A DNA stretch of 64,000 nucleotides from Geosiphon pyriformis (lineage: Eukaryota; Glomeromycota; Glomeromycetes; Archaeosporales; Geosiphonaceae). Location of the stretch: contig JAAOMT010000040.1 in NCBI GenBank assembly GCA_016748015.1, positions 62,001 to 126,000 of the forward strand, written 5' to 3'. A model generated the notes under the pieces. The model did not search any database. It saw only the letters and a program-made list of their open reading frames with translations, and was not told the DNA's origin. Position numbers and translations under genes: made by a program. Below, piece by piece: positions 36,403 through 47,400 of the stretch (position 1 is its first letter; the number at the start of each line of letters is the position of its first letter).

Positions 36403-39400
36403 CCAGTTTTATTTGGAAAATTGCCATGTGTAATGTTAGGAGAATGAACAATCCTGCAAAACAGGAGGACATTTTTTGTTGGCATAAGGAATCTGGTAGT
36501 TCGATCTCAATTGTTACAGAAACCAAGTTGTGTTCCAGTTCACAACCATAGATCATGAAAAAGTTTAAGAGTGTTCGGGTTTTTACATCTGGTCTGGATG
36601 TTGGGTTTTATGGAACTGGTGTGGCCATTTTTGTGAACAATTCTCTGGCTTGTCATGTTTCTAAAGTTGAAAAGGTAAAGGGCAGAGTTCTTTCAATTTG
36701 TCTTTTGTTCAAGAACAAGCTTTCTGTGTCTGTCATTGGGCTTTATGCCTGTGTGTCTGGTGGTGACTGTTTTGCTCAGGCTTCTGTTATTAATTCATTC
36801 ATTGCTGATACTGTCAACAAAAGTTCTTTTGTTGTTTTGGGTGGGGACTTCAATGAAGACAATTCAGTCAAGGGGGCGAGTCTTAAAAAATGTTTAGGTT
36901 TGGGTCTGGTTAATGTTTTTGGTGGTTATTCTCTAGCTAGGATTCCTACTTGGAGCAATTCAAGAGGCATTAGCAAGGTTTTGGACTATATTCTAGTTAG
37001 TGACTCTTTGATTTCAGCTGTCATGAATCGTGATGTTAGTTCTGTCTCAGAATTTTTTAACACGGATCACTTGGCTGTCTCGATGTCTATTGGACTGGGT
37101 GGTCTTCTGGATGCTCATTTGACCAGCATCCACAAGCATGCTAATAAGGATCACTGAAAATTTAAGATTAAGGATGCTGATGAGAAAAAGTGGGCACATT
37201 TCAAAGAACTTTCTGAGTGTGCACTGTTGGGTTCTCTGAATAGATTCAAGACGGCTGAGGATGGTAGCAACTTGGATGGAATGTGAGAAGTACTAGCTGA
37301 AGCCATAACTGCTTCTGCTGAAAAAAATTTTTCAAAACATTGGTATAGTGAATTTGATTGTGCTAAGAATAAACTTTCTTCTAAATTTTCCAGATTAGAG
37401 CTGTTGGTCGCCAAGTTATTAAAAGTGCTAAGACTGAATGATGCAGTGGGCTTTAATCATCTGGCTGATACTTGGTTTAAAGCTGACCCTTCCAAAGCTT
37501 CCAAAGTTTGTGGCATGATCGGGAATGGTGTGGGTTTTGCTGACTTGATAAGTCATTTTTCAAAGATTAGAAAGCAATATAGAAAGTCCAAATATTATGA
37601 ATCTGAAGTGGCCAAAAGATCTGCTATCAGAGACACAATTGATAAGCGTATAAAAAAGTTTAATATGAACAAAGGTGGGATGATTCGAAGCATCTTGGAG
37701 CAGCCCTTTCACAAGGTTGTTCTGGACTATTTGGTTGTTGGTGATTCTTTTATTTTGGAACCTAATGAAGTGAAGCTCAAGGTGAATGACATCATGGTTA
37801 ATTGGACCAGAAAGCGGAATGCTCTTCCTGTCCTGTTTGGTCCCTGGGCACAACAATATGCCCTTTTGGCCTATGTTAATGATGGTGCTTTTAGTCTGGT
37901 CATGTGTAATATTACCATGTGTGAGATGTCTTCAGTTATAAGCAATCTTCCTAATAGCAAAGCTGTTGGTTTGTCTGGTATCACCAATGAACTTTGAAAA
38001 CATGCTGGCTGTTTAGTTTTGGAGTGTTTGTTGTCTTTGCTGAATTCTTGTTTGTGTTTTGGTGATGTTTCAGTCCATTGGAAAGAGGCCTGGGTGTCCA
38101 TAATTCCTAAGCCTTATGATTGGGATGGCATTTTGTCAAATACATGGCCTATTGCATTAATTGAGACGGCCAGAAAGATTTTGTCAAAAGTTCTTTCAGA
38201 CAGGATCTCTCTTGCCTGTAGTAAGTTTAATGTTCTCCACAGTAACAACTTTTCTGTTCTCAAAAGCACTTCCACTCAGTCACCAATTTCAGCTGTGGGT
38301 TCAATTGTGGAGGATGTTTTGGAAAAAGGCCGTGAACTTTGGCTGGTTCTTCAAGACATGCGCAAAGCATATGACTCTGTTGGTTGGCCTTATTTGAAAG
38401 CTAGTTTACGCCGTATCAAAATGTGTGGCAAGTTCATCAAGTTTTTTGGCAACATTCACAACAATTGCTTTAACAGAGTCATGACAGATTTTGGCCTATC
38501 TGATGGATACAAAATTCTTGATGGTTTGAATCAGGGTAAAGTTTTCTCATCTCTTCTATGGAGAATTTTTTATGACCCCTTGTTATGTGAAGTTGCAAAA
38601 CAAGATCATTTGTGTGGTTATTGGATCAATTCAAACTTTGTGGCAAAGACTGGAAGGATTGAGACTAGTGGGGGTATAACTTCTTTTTTTACGGCTGGTG
38701 CCTTTGTCGATAACACTATTTGGATGGGAAATGGACAAGCCTCTACACAGCACATTCTTAATATGGCCAGCAAGTTTTTCCTCATCAATAATATTAACAT
38801 AAACAATGAAAAAATGGTTGCCATTCCTATCAACAAAAGAGTGGGGGTTCCTGTTTTGTTTATCAATGGCCAGGCTATCGCTGTTGTCAATCCTGATGTG
38901 AGTCATCGATATTTGGGTATTTTCTTGTCTACTGATGGTTTGTCTAAACTGAGTCTTGCCAAAACCAATTCAGATATTAGGTTCTTCTCAAATATGATTC
39001 TCCGGAAAACTGTCTCTGATAAACAATTCTCTTATCTGGTTTTAGCTGGTTTGCAGCCTATAGTCAGTTATCAGACACAGTTTAGTTTTGTTTCCAAAGC
39101 TGTTTGTCTAAAATGGAACGTTCTGATTAGAAAAAGTCTTAGGTTGAAAGCCAATTTGCTGAGAGACTTTCCCAATGAGGCATTGTACCACCCCTTTCTT
39201 TATGGACTGAAATCTTTTGAACAGTTGCAGGCTAAATGCAAGGTAGCTTCTATTGTGCAATTTGCGAATTCTTCTGGAATTCTTGGCTGTCTGTTCGAAC
39301 ATCAATTTTTGGATTTACAGGTTTTGTACTGGACTCTGCTGAATCCTCTTCAATATCCTGTTAAGCTGAGAGTAAACATTTCAAACAATTTTCTAGTGGG

Positions 39401-41084
39401 TGTAGTTCATATATTTCTTGACAACAAGCTGTTTTTGGATAACAGGCTTCCCTGTGTCTTTCGCTCTCCTGTCCATTTCCCAATGTCATTGGTATTGGGT
39501 GATTCTTTGTATTTCAATGTGGTTCACTCCTTGAAAATTGCTGGTGTGGCATATGGTAACCAACTTCTGGACAAAAAGAGTTCTGTTGTCAGTTGGCGTA
39601 TGTTTTGCTGATGGAAAAGACTTGGTTCTAGAGGCTCCATGCCTTTATGGTTTTTGAAAGCCTTTATTCATTTGAATAATTGTTTGCATGCTCCCCTTTC
39701 TGCGAGTTTAGCTTCTGTCTGTGCTAATGTTTTGGATTCAACATCTTTTGCCAATATTCGTGAGGAGATTCATGGATTGTGGGCTGATAAGATTGATGTT
39801 TATACTGATGGTTTTCTTAGAGGCTTGGGTACGTTTCAGGTGACGTGTGGTGCTGACACTTATTTTCCTAGCTTGAACAAAGGTTTAGGGGTGGAGGTAC
39901 ATGGTGTGCTGTCTTTGACCCTGGCTGAATTACAGGCTGTTGCTCTGGCTCTGGAGTGTGTTTCTGCCTCTGTTTTAGTGGCTTTATACACAGATAGTTA
40001 AGCGGCTATTGATGCATGTGTGGCCGAATTGGGTCTCTTATAGCCGGATTGTTGCAATAGTTGCTGGATAGAAAGGCACCATGTGGTTGATTTGATTAAA
40101 TCCAAAGATCTGACTGTCTGCTGGGTTAAAGTCAAAGGTCATGCTGGCATTGCTGGTAATGTTATGGCTGACATTTTTGCTGAACAAGCTGCACACTCTG
40201 GGGTCTTTCTTCCTGTCAGAATTAATTGTAGATATGTGATTGCTGATGGCAGGCCAGTTTTTGGTAATGCCTGCTATTTTGTACATAACATTTTTCATTC
40301 CATTTGCAAGTTTCAATGAGAAGTGGGTCCTGGCCAAGAGGTTTTGTCTTGTTTGTTTGGTCTGGTTGTCAATTGGAATAGTATCACTCTAGTTTGGCAC
40401 CCTGACTCTCATATGCTCTCTGGGAGTACGTGTCAAGCCACTGTTACTCTTCATATGTATTTCATAAAAGCTGTTCATTTCAAGTTGCCTGTTGCTGTTC
40501 GAAAGAGGCTATATAGTAAGGATTACTCTGATGTGGCATGTCTATTTTGTGGTGATGTGGAACTTCCCGATCATGACTTTACTTGTGTTAAGGATGCTTC
40601 TGTGCAGTCAAATATTTTGGGTGACTTTGGTGGTTTGTGGAAAACTCTAATGGGTCCTGATCTACTATTGCCGTCTTTTGTGTTGTGAGATCTCTCTCTG
40701 GAGGTGTTTGATGTTGGTTTGTATTCAGTTTTTTGCAAGGAATTTGTTCTCAAGAGTTGGATGGATGAGGCCATTGCTTCTCTCAGTGACAAAAAGAAAG
40801 CAGTCTCTGTGATAGTGGATTTCATCTGTTGTTTAGCTAAAAGTCATAGGACGAACCTTTGGTTTTTTAGAACTAAGTTCAAATCTGACATGGAGAGAAG
40901 TGGTTTGATTGGTAATGATGTTGTTGTGGCCAGTGCTCTTGGTGTGGGTGTTCTGTCTTTCTCAGCTAGCATGGTCTGTCTTACTGGTGTGTTGGATTCT
41001 CTTGATGTCAGTTTTGGTTTTAGGGATAGGTTTTTGTTTTTGTCTGGTGCTGTTCATAGGGTTAGTGTTTCTATAAGTGTATAG
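36399..41084 (+). pseudogene. LINE-A ORF2 (endonuclease, RT, RNase H), nine in-frame stops
   Basis: One frame of 1,562 codons from ATG 36399, whose ATGA overlaps the ORF1 stop, to TAG 41082-41084, with no frameshift. APE endonuclease: ISIVTETKL, VVLGGDFNED (about 36835-36860), VLDYILVS, NTDHLAV. RT: KAVGLSGITNEL, WVSIIPKPYDW, DMRKAYDSVGW (about 38355), LNQGKVFSSLLW, and FVDN at 38703-38714 in place of the FVDD of copies B and D. RNase H: VYTDG (about 39799), LAELQAVALALECV, KVKGHAGIAGN. C-terminal zinc motif CLFCGDVELPDHDFTC (about 40539-40586). Stops at 36549, 37155, 37284, 37995, 39609, 39999, 40041, 40317 and 40686; most fall on codons that are Trp, Gln or Arg in sister copies. Confidence 0.9.
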
Positions 41085-41221
41085 TGTTGTCTTGATTGGC
41101 TTGAGTGGCTAGTCACATGTAGCAAATGTGTGAACCATGTTTAGTTGGCTACTTTTTTTTGTAACTTATTCTAGACTTTGGTTGGGCTGCACTCATTAAT
41201 AAAATAAAATAAAATAAAATA

Positions 41222-41237
41222 AAAATTACTTTTGTTT
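41222..41237. repeat. Right target-site duplication of LINE-A
   Basis: AAAATTACTTTTGTTT, directly after the (AAAAT)n tail; pairs with 34368-34383. Confidence 0.8.
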
Positions 41238-42400
41238 AAAATTTTGAAAAACTTTGAATTTTAATAAATAAATAAATCAAGTTTAATTTAAATTTAACAA
41301 TAAATTTTTAAAAGCTTTTGTTCTGTAGTTTTAACAATAGTATAATTAAACAATATTTAATATATTTTAAAAAAATTTATAAAGTTTATAAGATATTTAA
41401 ATTTAAAGCTGTTAAAAATTTATGTATTTAGAATACTATTATTAAATACATAAAAACTTTTACTAATAATAAAAATTTGATAATTAAAAACATATTAAAA
41501 CAGTTTATTAAAAAAATTGCTTTAAATTACTTAGTAAATAATAGAAAGTTAATATTAAAATCTAGTATAATTAAAAACAAAATAGATTTAATTATAAAAA
41601 ATTGAATTAAAAAACATATAATTAAAGATATAATTTTTTTTTACTAACAAAAACAATTTGTTTTTTTGGTTTATGTTAATAATAATGTATTTTCTAATAT
41701 TATAAAACAAATTATTTTAAATAAATTCTTGTGAATTATTAAAAGACTTTTTAAAAAAAACTACAGATTTTTTTAAGATTACTAATAAAATGTAAAAACA
41801 TTGCAATAATTTATTTTGGTTTGGCTTTTAAACATGTTAAATATATATTTACTAAAAAAGACAGTTCTTAATACTTGATAAAAAACATAAATCTCAATAA
41901 TTTCAAAGCTATATAAATAAAAAAATCTGATAAAAAATATTAAACCAATTGCTTTAATTAAAATTATAAAAAAAATTTTGTTGAAAATTCTATCTAATTG
42001 GATTTTTATAGTTTGTAACAAGTTTAAAGTTCTAAAAAAAACAACTTTTTAATATTAAAAGATATATTAATTTAATTTTTTATCTTTATTATTAAAATTG
42101 TTGTTAAAAATACTTTAAAAAAAATTAAAATATATAACAAATTTATCAAGTTTTATAAATATATTTACAATAATTGTACAAATAGAGTTATAATTAACAT
42201 TAAATTAATAAAAATTTATATTGTATATAATAATTTAAATTAAGATAAAATATTTTTATCTTTTTTTTAAAGAGTTTTTTATAATTTTTTTTTGTATAAA
42301 ATTAAAAAAATATAAATTTTTATATAAGTACTAAGTAGATTTTAGATTTGTTATAAAAAACTGGCAAAATTAAATCTAATATAAAATTAATATCTTATTT
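41238..42400. other. AT-rich spacer between LINE-A and LINE-B
   Basis: No gene. An open piece at 41782-42021 (minus) reads like decayed transposon protein, but I cannot place it. Composition matches relics F and H. Confidence 0.4.
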
Positions 42401-42409
42401 AACTGTTAA
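42401..42409. repeat. Left target-site duplication of LINE-B (short)
   Basis: AACTGTTAA, repeated at 49201-49209 directly after the (TAA)n tail of LINE-B. At 9 bp in AT-rich sequence this is suggestive rather than certain; its position agrees with the 5' end expected from copy A. Confidence 0.55.
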
Positions 42410-42591
42410 GATAAATTGTGTCAATACACAATTTTTATTATTCTTTTTTTCTCTCTTACTTCCAAAAAAACCCCAATGAGCACTTTTTCTGAGAAAAGAA
42501 GTTTTTTGTTTTTATCTTGTTAATATTATATCAACATTTCTTTAACTAATAACCCTTTTGTCATAAATTTGAAGGCTGTCTCTAGTAGCAG

Positions 42592-44449
42592 CATGTCTAG
42601 TAAGAAGACTCCTAAAAGTGTGTTTCACAGTTCTGCTGGTGGTTCCTTTTCACAAAGAAAAAAAACTTCTCTTGGAAATATTAAATATTCTGGTGATAAG
42701 AAGGATATCTCTTTGAAGTCTGGTTCTGGTGCTAGTGTATATTTTGATGTAGAGAGCCTATCTGGTGATGATAAAGATATTAGTATGTCTGGTGGTTTTG
42801 ATGGTTCTCTCTTGGATTCGGCTGTTAATACTCTCAAAGTTAAATGGGTGAATACTGGTGCAAATTTTGGTTCTCCTATTGGTTCTTCTAACTTTGAAAT
42901 AGATGAAGAGGTGAAGTCTCTCCCACCACCCCTTAAGAAAAAGATTCCTTTAGATAAGATTTAGATTGATCCCAAGATCATCAAAATTTCTGTAAAAGTG
43001 TCAGTCAAGAAATCATTTGCTTTAGACATCAATCTTTCGGCTGTAGAAAGAAAATTGGCTACATTAAAAACTCAGTTTGTTAGAAAATTTTTTTCAAAAA
43101 TCAATGGTTTTGGAAAGGCCACTACCCTCTCAAAATTTGAAAGAATTATCTGATTGATGTTTATTTCATCAGAAAGCATAAAAAAGGCTGCATCATTGGC
43201 CAGAAAAAATAACATCTTAGTAAACAGTGATCTTAAGAAACAAGAAATTCACTTAGATCGGGCTGTAGTAATTAAAGAAATTCCCATGAATACGCCAAAA
43301 GAAATGATCATCGCTGCAGTATCCGAGTTTGGACAAATTAAGTTGATCAAAATCCAACTTATTGGTTTATGGCAGAAGGCTGTGGTAGAATTTGCCGAAT
43401 TAGAACAGGCTGTGTCTTTGGCTGCTAAGTGGTCCTTCCTAATTGGTAAAAATTCTGTTCATGTTGCTATAGCGGTAAAAGATCGTGATACTTGGGCATC
43501 TAGAGATCAATTCAGAGCACTTTTGTTTACTTTGCCTGTGGGAACAACTGCCCATGATCTCGGTGATTTATTGGATGGAGCTGGTAGGAAAACTTGCATA
43601 ATCAACCATTCCTTGAAGACTGGTAATAGGTTTTGCTGTGCTGTGGTTGGCTTTGAGACTGATGAAATGCTGGAATCTGCTTTTTGCACGGAACTAATCC
43701 TTGGCAGTGTGAAGCTTTCTTGGGCTAGATTGGATTTGGTTCAGTATGGACAGTGTGAGAAATTCAGTTATTCTGTTTTGGAGTGTAATGCTGAGATCAC
43801 TTCTACTTTTAAGTCTTCCAAGTCTTTTAAAAGGGTTGTCTCTGATGAAAACCACCTCCAGTTGGCCCGATTGTATGTGAAAAAAGGTGTGCCTATTTCT
43901 CGACTGGTTGCTTTTGGTGGCAAGTTATGGGCCCAAGTAGTCTTGTTTACACCCTTGTCTAATAATCCTCATTTTGGTTTTAATCCTGGTTTTGGTTCCT
44001 TCTCTTCTAATGCCTCAGGTGTGATTGGTCCCTCTCCTCATATGGTTCCTGTTAGTACATCTTTGGAGGCTTGTTTTGCTTCTTTGGAGCATTCTGTGGA
44101 GCTTCTTGTGGATAAGATGTCTGGTATTGTGAGCAAACTTGAAAATTTGGTCTTGATGCTCCTAGCTCTTGCCTCCTCTTCTCAGAATTTGGTGGTTCCA
44201 GTTGTGGCAAATGTGGAAGTTGATTCAGACATGGCTCTAGATAATCCTAAGCCAGTGCTTCTTCCCTCTTTTTTGGTTTCCTTTAATACTTCAGAATTGG
44301 GTTCAAGTAGTTCAAAAATTTTAACCTCAAAAATGGGCTGTTTGGAGTCAAAGTTGATGGCTCTTGAGGCTTTGGTTTGTTCAGTTTTGGTGAAGTTAGA
44401 TCAGATGTGTATTGGCTCAGGTTCTGCGGTTTCTTCATCATCTCAATGA
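42592..44449 (+). pseudogene. LINE-B ORF1, two stops
   Basis: A single frame from ATG 42592 to TGA 44447-44449, broken only at 42962 (TAG) and 43151 (TGA), the same two sites that are hit first in copy A. The stretch 43154-44449 is open for 431 codons. RRM-like blocks: VVIKEIPMNTPKEMIIAAVS to KAVVEFAELEQAVSLA, and ALLFTLPVGTTAHDLGDLLD to SVKLSWARLD. The CCHC knuckle has lost its first Cys and its His, both to Tyr (YGQCEKFSYSVLEC). The C-terminal part has leucine-rich LESKLMALEALV. No frameshift. Confidence 0.85.
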
Positions 44450-47400
44450 GTAGTTTTGTGTAGAAAATTGTGACATGCAATGTTAGAAGGATAAACAATC
44501 CTGCTAAGCAAGCTAATATTATTCATTGGCACAAAGATATGAACAATGTGATTTTTATAGTTACAGAGACAAAGTTAAGGTGTAAGGTTCACTCTTAGAT
44601 TGCTAATAGGTTTTCAGGTGTGCGTGTTTTTGTCTTTGGCTTGAATTTGGGTTATCTCGGTTCTGGTGTAGTTATCATTATAAATGTTGCTTTGGCCAAA
44701 CACATGTATAGGATTTCTGAAGTTTTTGGTCATTTTTTTGCTATCAAGCTGCTCTTCAAGAACAAACTTTCTGTTTCTGTTTTAGGTTTGTATGCTGATG
44801 CATTTGTGTCAATGCATTTCTCACAAGCTGATAAAATAAATGCTTTGATTGCTGGTGCTGTAAATGAATCTTCTTTCATAATTTTGGGTGGTAACTTCAA
44901 TAAGGATGGTTCTCGTAAGAGTGCCAGCTTCAAGAAATGTGGTGCATTAGGCCTGGTTAACCCTTTCATCAATAATGTATTTCTGAAAACTCCAACATGG
45001 AGTAATTTACGGGGAGTGGTAAAAACAATTGACTATCTGTTTGTGTCTCTCAATTTGGTCAATGCTATAATGGATCGCAATATTCTGGGTGTGGTCAATT
45101 TCTTTGATACTGATCACCAAGCCGTTTCCGTGTCACTTGGTTTGGGTGGTCTTTTGAACACTCATTTGTGTTTTATTCGCAAACAGACCAATAAGGATCA
45201 TTGAAAATACAATTATAATAATGCTGGTGGTGCTTTGTGGTCAAAGTTTAAGGAAGAGATGATGGCTAATGCTGCCATGTTCTTTGATGAGTTTTTGGAT
45301 GTCAAAAGGCATTCAGATCTGGATGTTATGTGGGATGCTATTCACAAAACCTTGTGTTTTTTAGCAGATGTGGTTTTCAAAAAAAAATGGTTTAAGGAAT
45401 ATGATGGTGTCTTTACCAAGATCTCATCCAGGTTTCATAGATTGGAGCTCCTGGTGTCTAAATTGGTTAAAGCTTCCCAGTTAATCGATCGTGATGAGTT
45501 TATTTTGCTGCTGGATACTTGGATTCGGCTTAATTTGGTTAATGCTTCATTGGTAAAATTTTTGTTTCTCTCTGGTTCCCCATTGAATGATATATAGTCT
45601 GTTCTTTTCAAGATCAGAAAATTTTATTGTGCTGGTAAGTTATTAAATTCGAAATGTGCTGAAGAATCTTGTATCAGGTCTGCAATCAATAGGAGGATGG
45701 AAAACTTCAAGTTTAACAAAGATCACACTATCAGGAGTGTCTTGGAATGTCTCTTTTGCAAAGTCATTTTAGATCATTTGGTGGTGGGTAAGGAGTTGTT
45801 CTTGGAGCCTGATCCTGTTAAAAATAAAGTGGATGAGATAATGGAGGGTTGGATGCAGAAGCAAGATGTGGTTCTTGATGTGCCTGAAGATTGGTCCTGT
45901 CAGTATCAGCTTTTGGAACATGTTTTTGATGGTGCCTTTGCTAATGTTATGGACTGTGTTAATTTTGTTGAATTATTTGGTGTGGTTTCAAATCTGTCTG
46001 ATAGGAAGGCTGCTGGTCTCTCGAGCATCTCTAATGAACTCTGGAAGCATTGTGACAATTCAGCTCTTGATATGCTCTTGGTGCTCATCAATTCTTGTCT
46101 TTCTTATGAATCTGTTTCCAGTGCTTGGAAAGAGACTTGGGTGTCGATGATTCCTAAGCCTTATGAATGGGAAGGCATGCTCACTAACACTTGTCCTATT
46201 ACTTTGATTGAGACAGCTTGCAAAATTCTTTCCAAGATTCTTTCTAACAGGATTTCATTCACGTGCAGCAAGCATAACGTACTTTGTGATGACAATTTTT
46301 TGGTTTTAAAAGACACTATGACTCAGTTCCCCATTTTTGCAGTTAGTTTGGTAATCGAGAATGCTATAAAAAAGAACCATGAGCTCTGGCTGGTTTTGCA
46401 AGACATGCAAAAGACTTATGATTCTGTTGGTTGGGACCATCTTAGGAATAGTCTGGTTAGAATCAAAATGTGTAGCAAGTTTATTTGGTTTTTTGGGAGT
46501 ATTTATGGTGGTCGGACCAACCAGATTATGACCAATTTCAGGTTGACAAGTGATTATCATGTGCATAATGGTTTGGACCAAAGGGAGGTTTTCTCATCTC
46601 TCTTTTGGCAAATATTTTATGATCCTCTTTTGTGCAAAGTTAAGAGACAGAAGAGTGTGTGTAGATGCTGGTTAAATTCTCATTTTGTTTTTAAGACTGG
46701 TTATGTAGAATCTCAAGCTGGGTTAACTTCTTTCCTTGCTGCCAGTGCTTTTGTGGATGATATGATTTAGGTTGGTAGTAGTCAGATGGTAACACAACAC
46801 ATTCTAAATGTGGCTAGCAAGTTTTTTAGGGTTAATAACATTTCAATTAACAATGATAAAACTGTAGCCATTTTTATTAACTGCCAGGTTACAAATTCCT
46901 CTCTTTTAATAAGTGGATTACCTATCTCTGTAGCCAATAAGGGGGAATCTCATCAGTATTTGGGTATCTTTTTGTCCACTGAGGGCCTTTTTAAACCCAG
47001 TCTGGCCAAAGCTTACTTGGACATCAAGTTTTTTGCCAATCTTGTGTTAAAAAAGACCATCTTTGATAAACAATTTTCGTATTTGGTGTTTTCAGTTCTT
47101 CACTCTATTGTGAATTACAGAACTCAGTTCAGTTTTGTTCTTCCTAGTATGTGTACCAAATGAGATACTATGATTCACAGGGGTTTGAAATCAAAATCTG
47201 GTCTGCCTTTAGATTTTCTCAATGATGTGCTGCATCACCCCTCATTTTATGACTTGAAAACTTTTGAACAAATCCAGGCTGAGCACAAAGTAGCATCTGT
47301 TGTTTGTTTTGCGAATTTGGTTGGCATTTTGGGTCATTTGTTTGCTTATAGATCTCATGACTTGCAAGTTTTGTGTTGGCATCCAATTCATCCCTTAAAT

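Larger units (their letters stand above)
34384..41221 (+). mobile_element. LINE-A, full-length APE-type non-LTR retrotransposon
   Basis: A 6.84-kb element with a 5' UTR of about 150 bp, ORF1, ORF2 overlapping ORF1 by ATGA, a 3' UTR and an (AAAAT)n tail at about 41198-41221. It is flanked by a 16-bp target-site duplication. The domain set of APE endonuclease, RT and RNase H places it among I/Tad-like LINEs. Both ORFs keep their frame end to end but carry nonsense codons (four in ORF1, nine in ORF2 counted by eye), so this copy is not autonomous. Confidence 0.92.
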
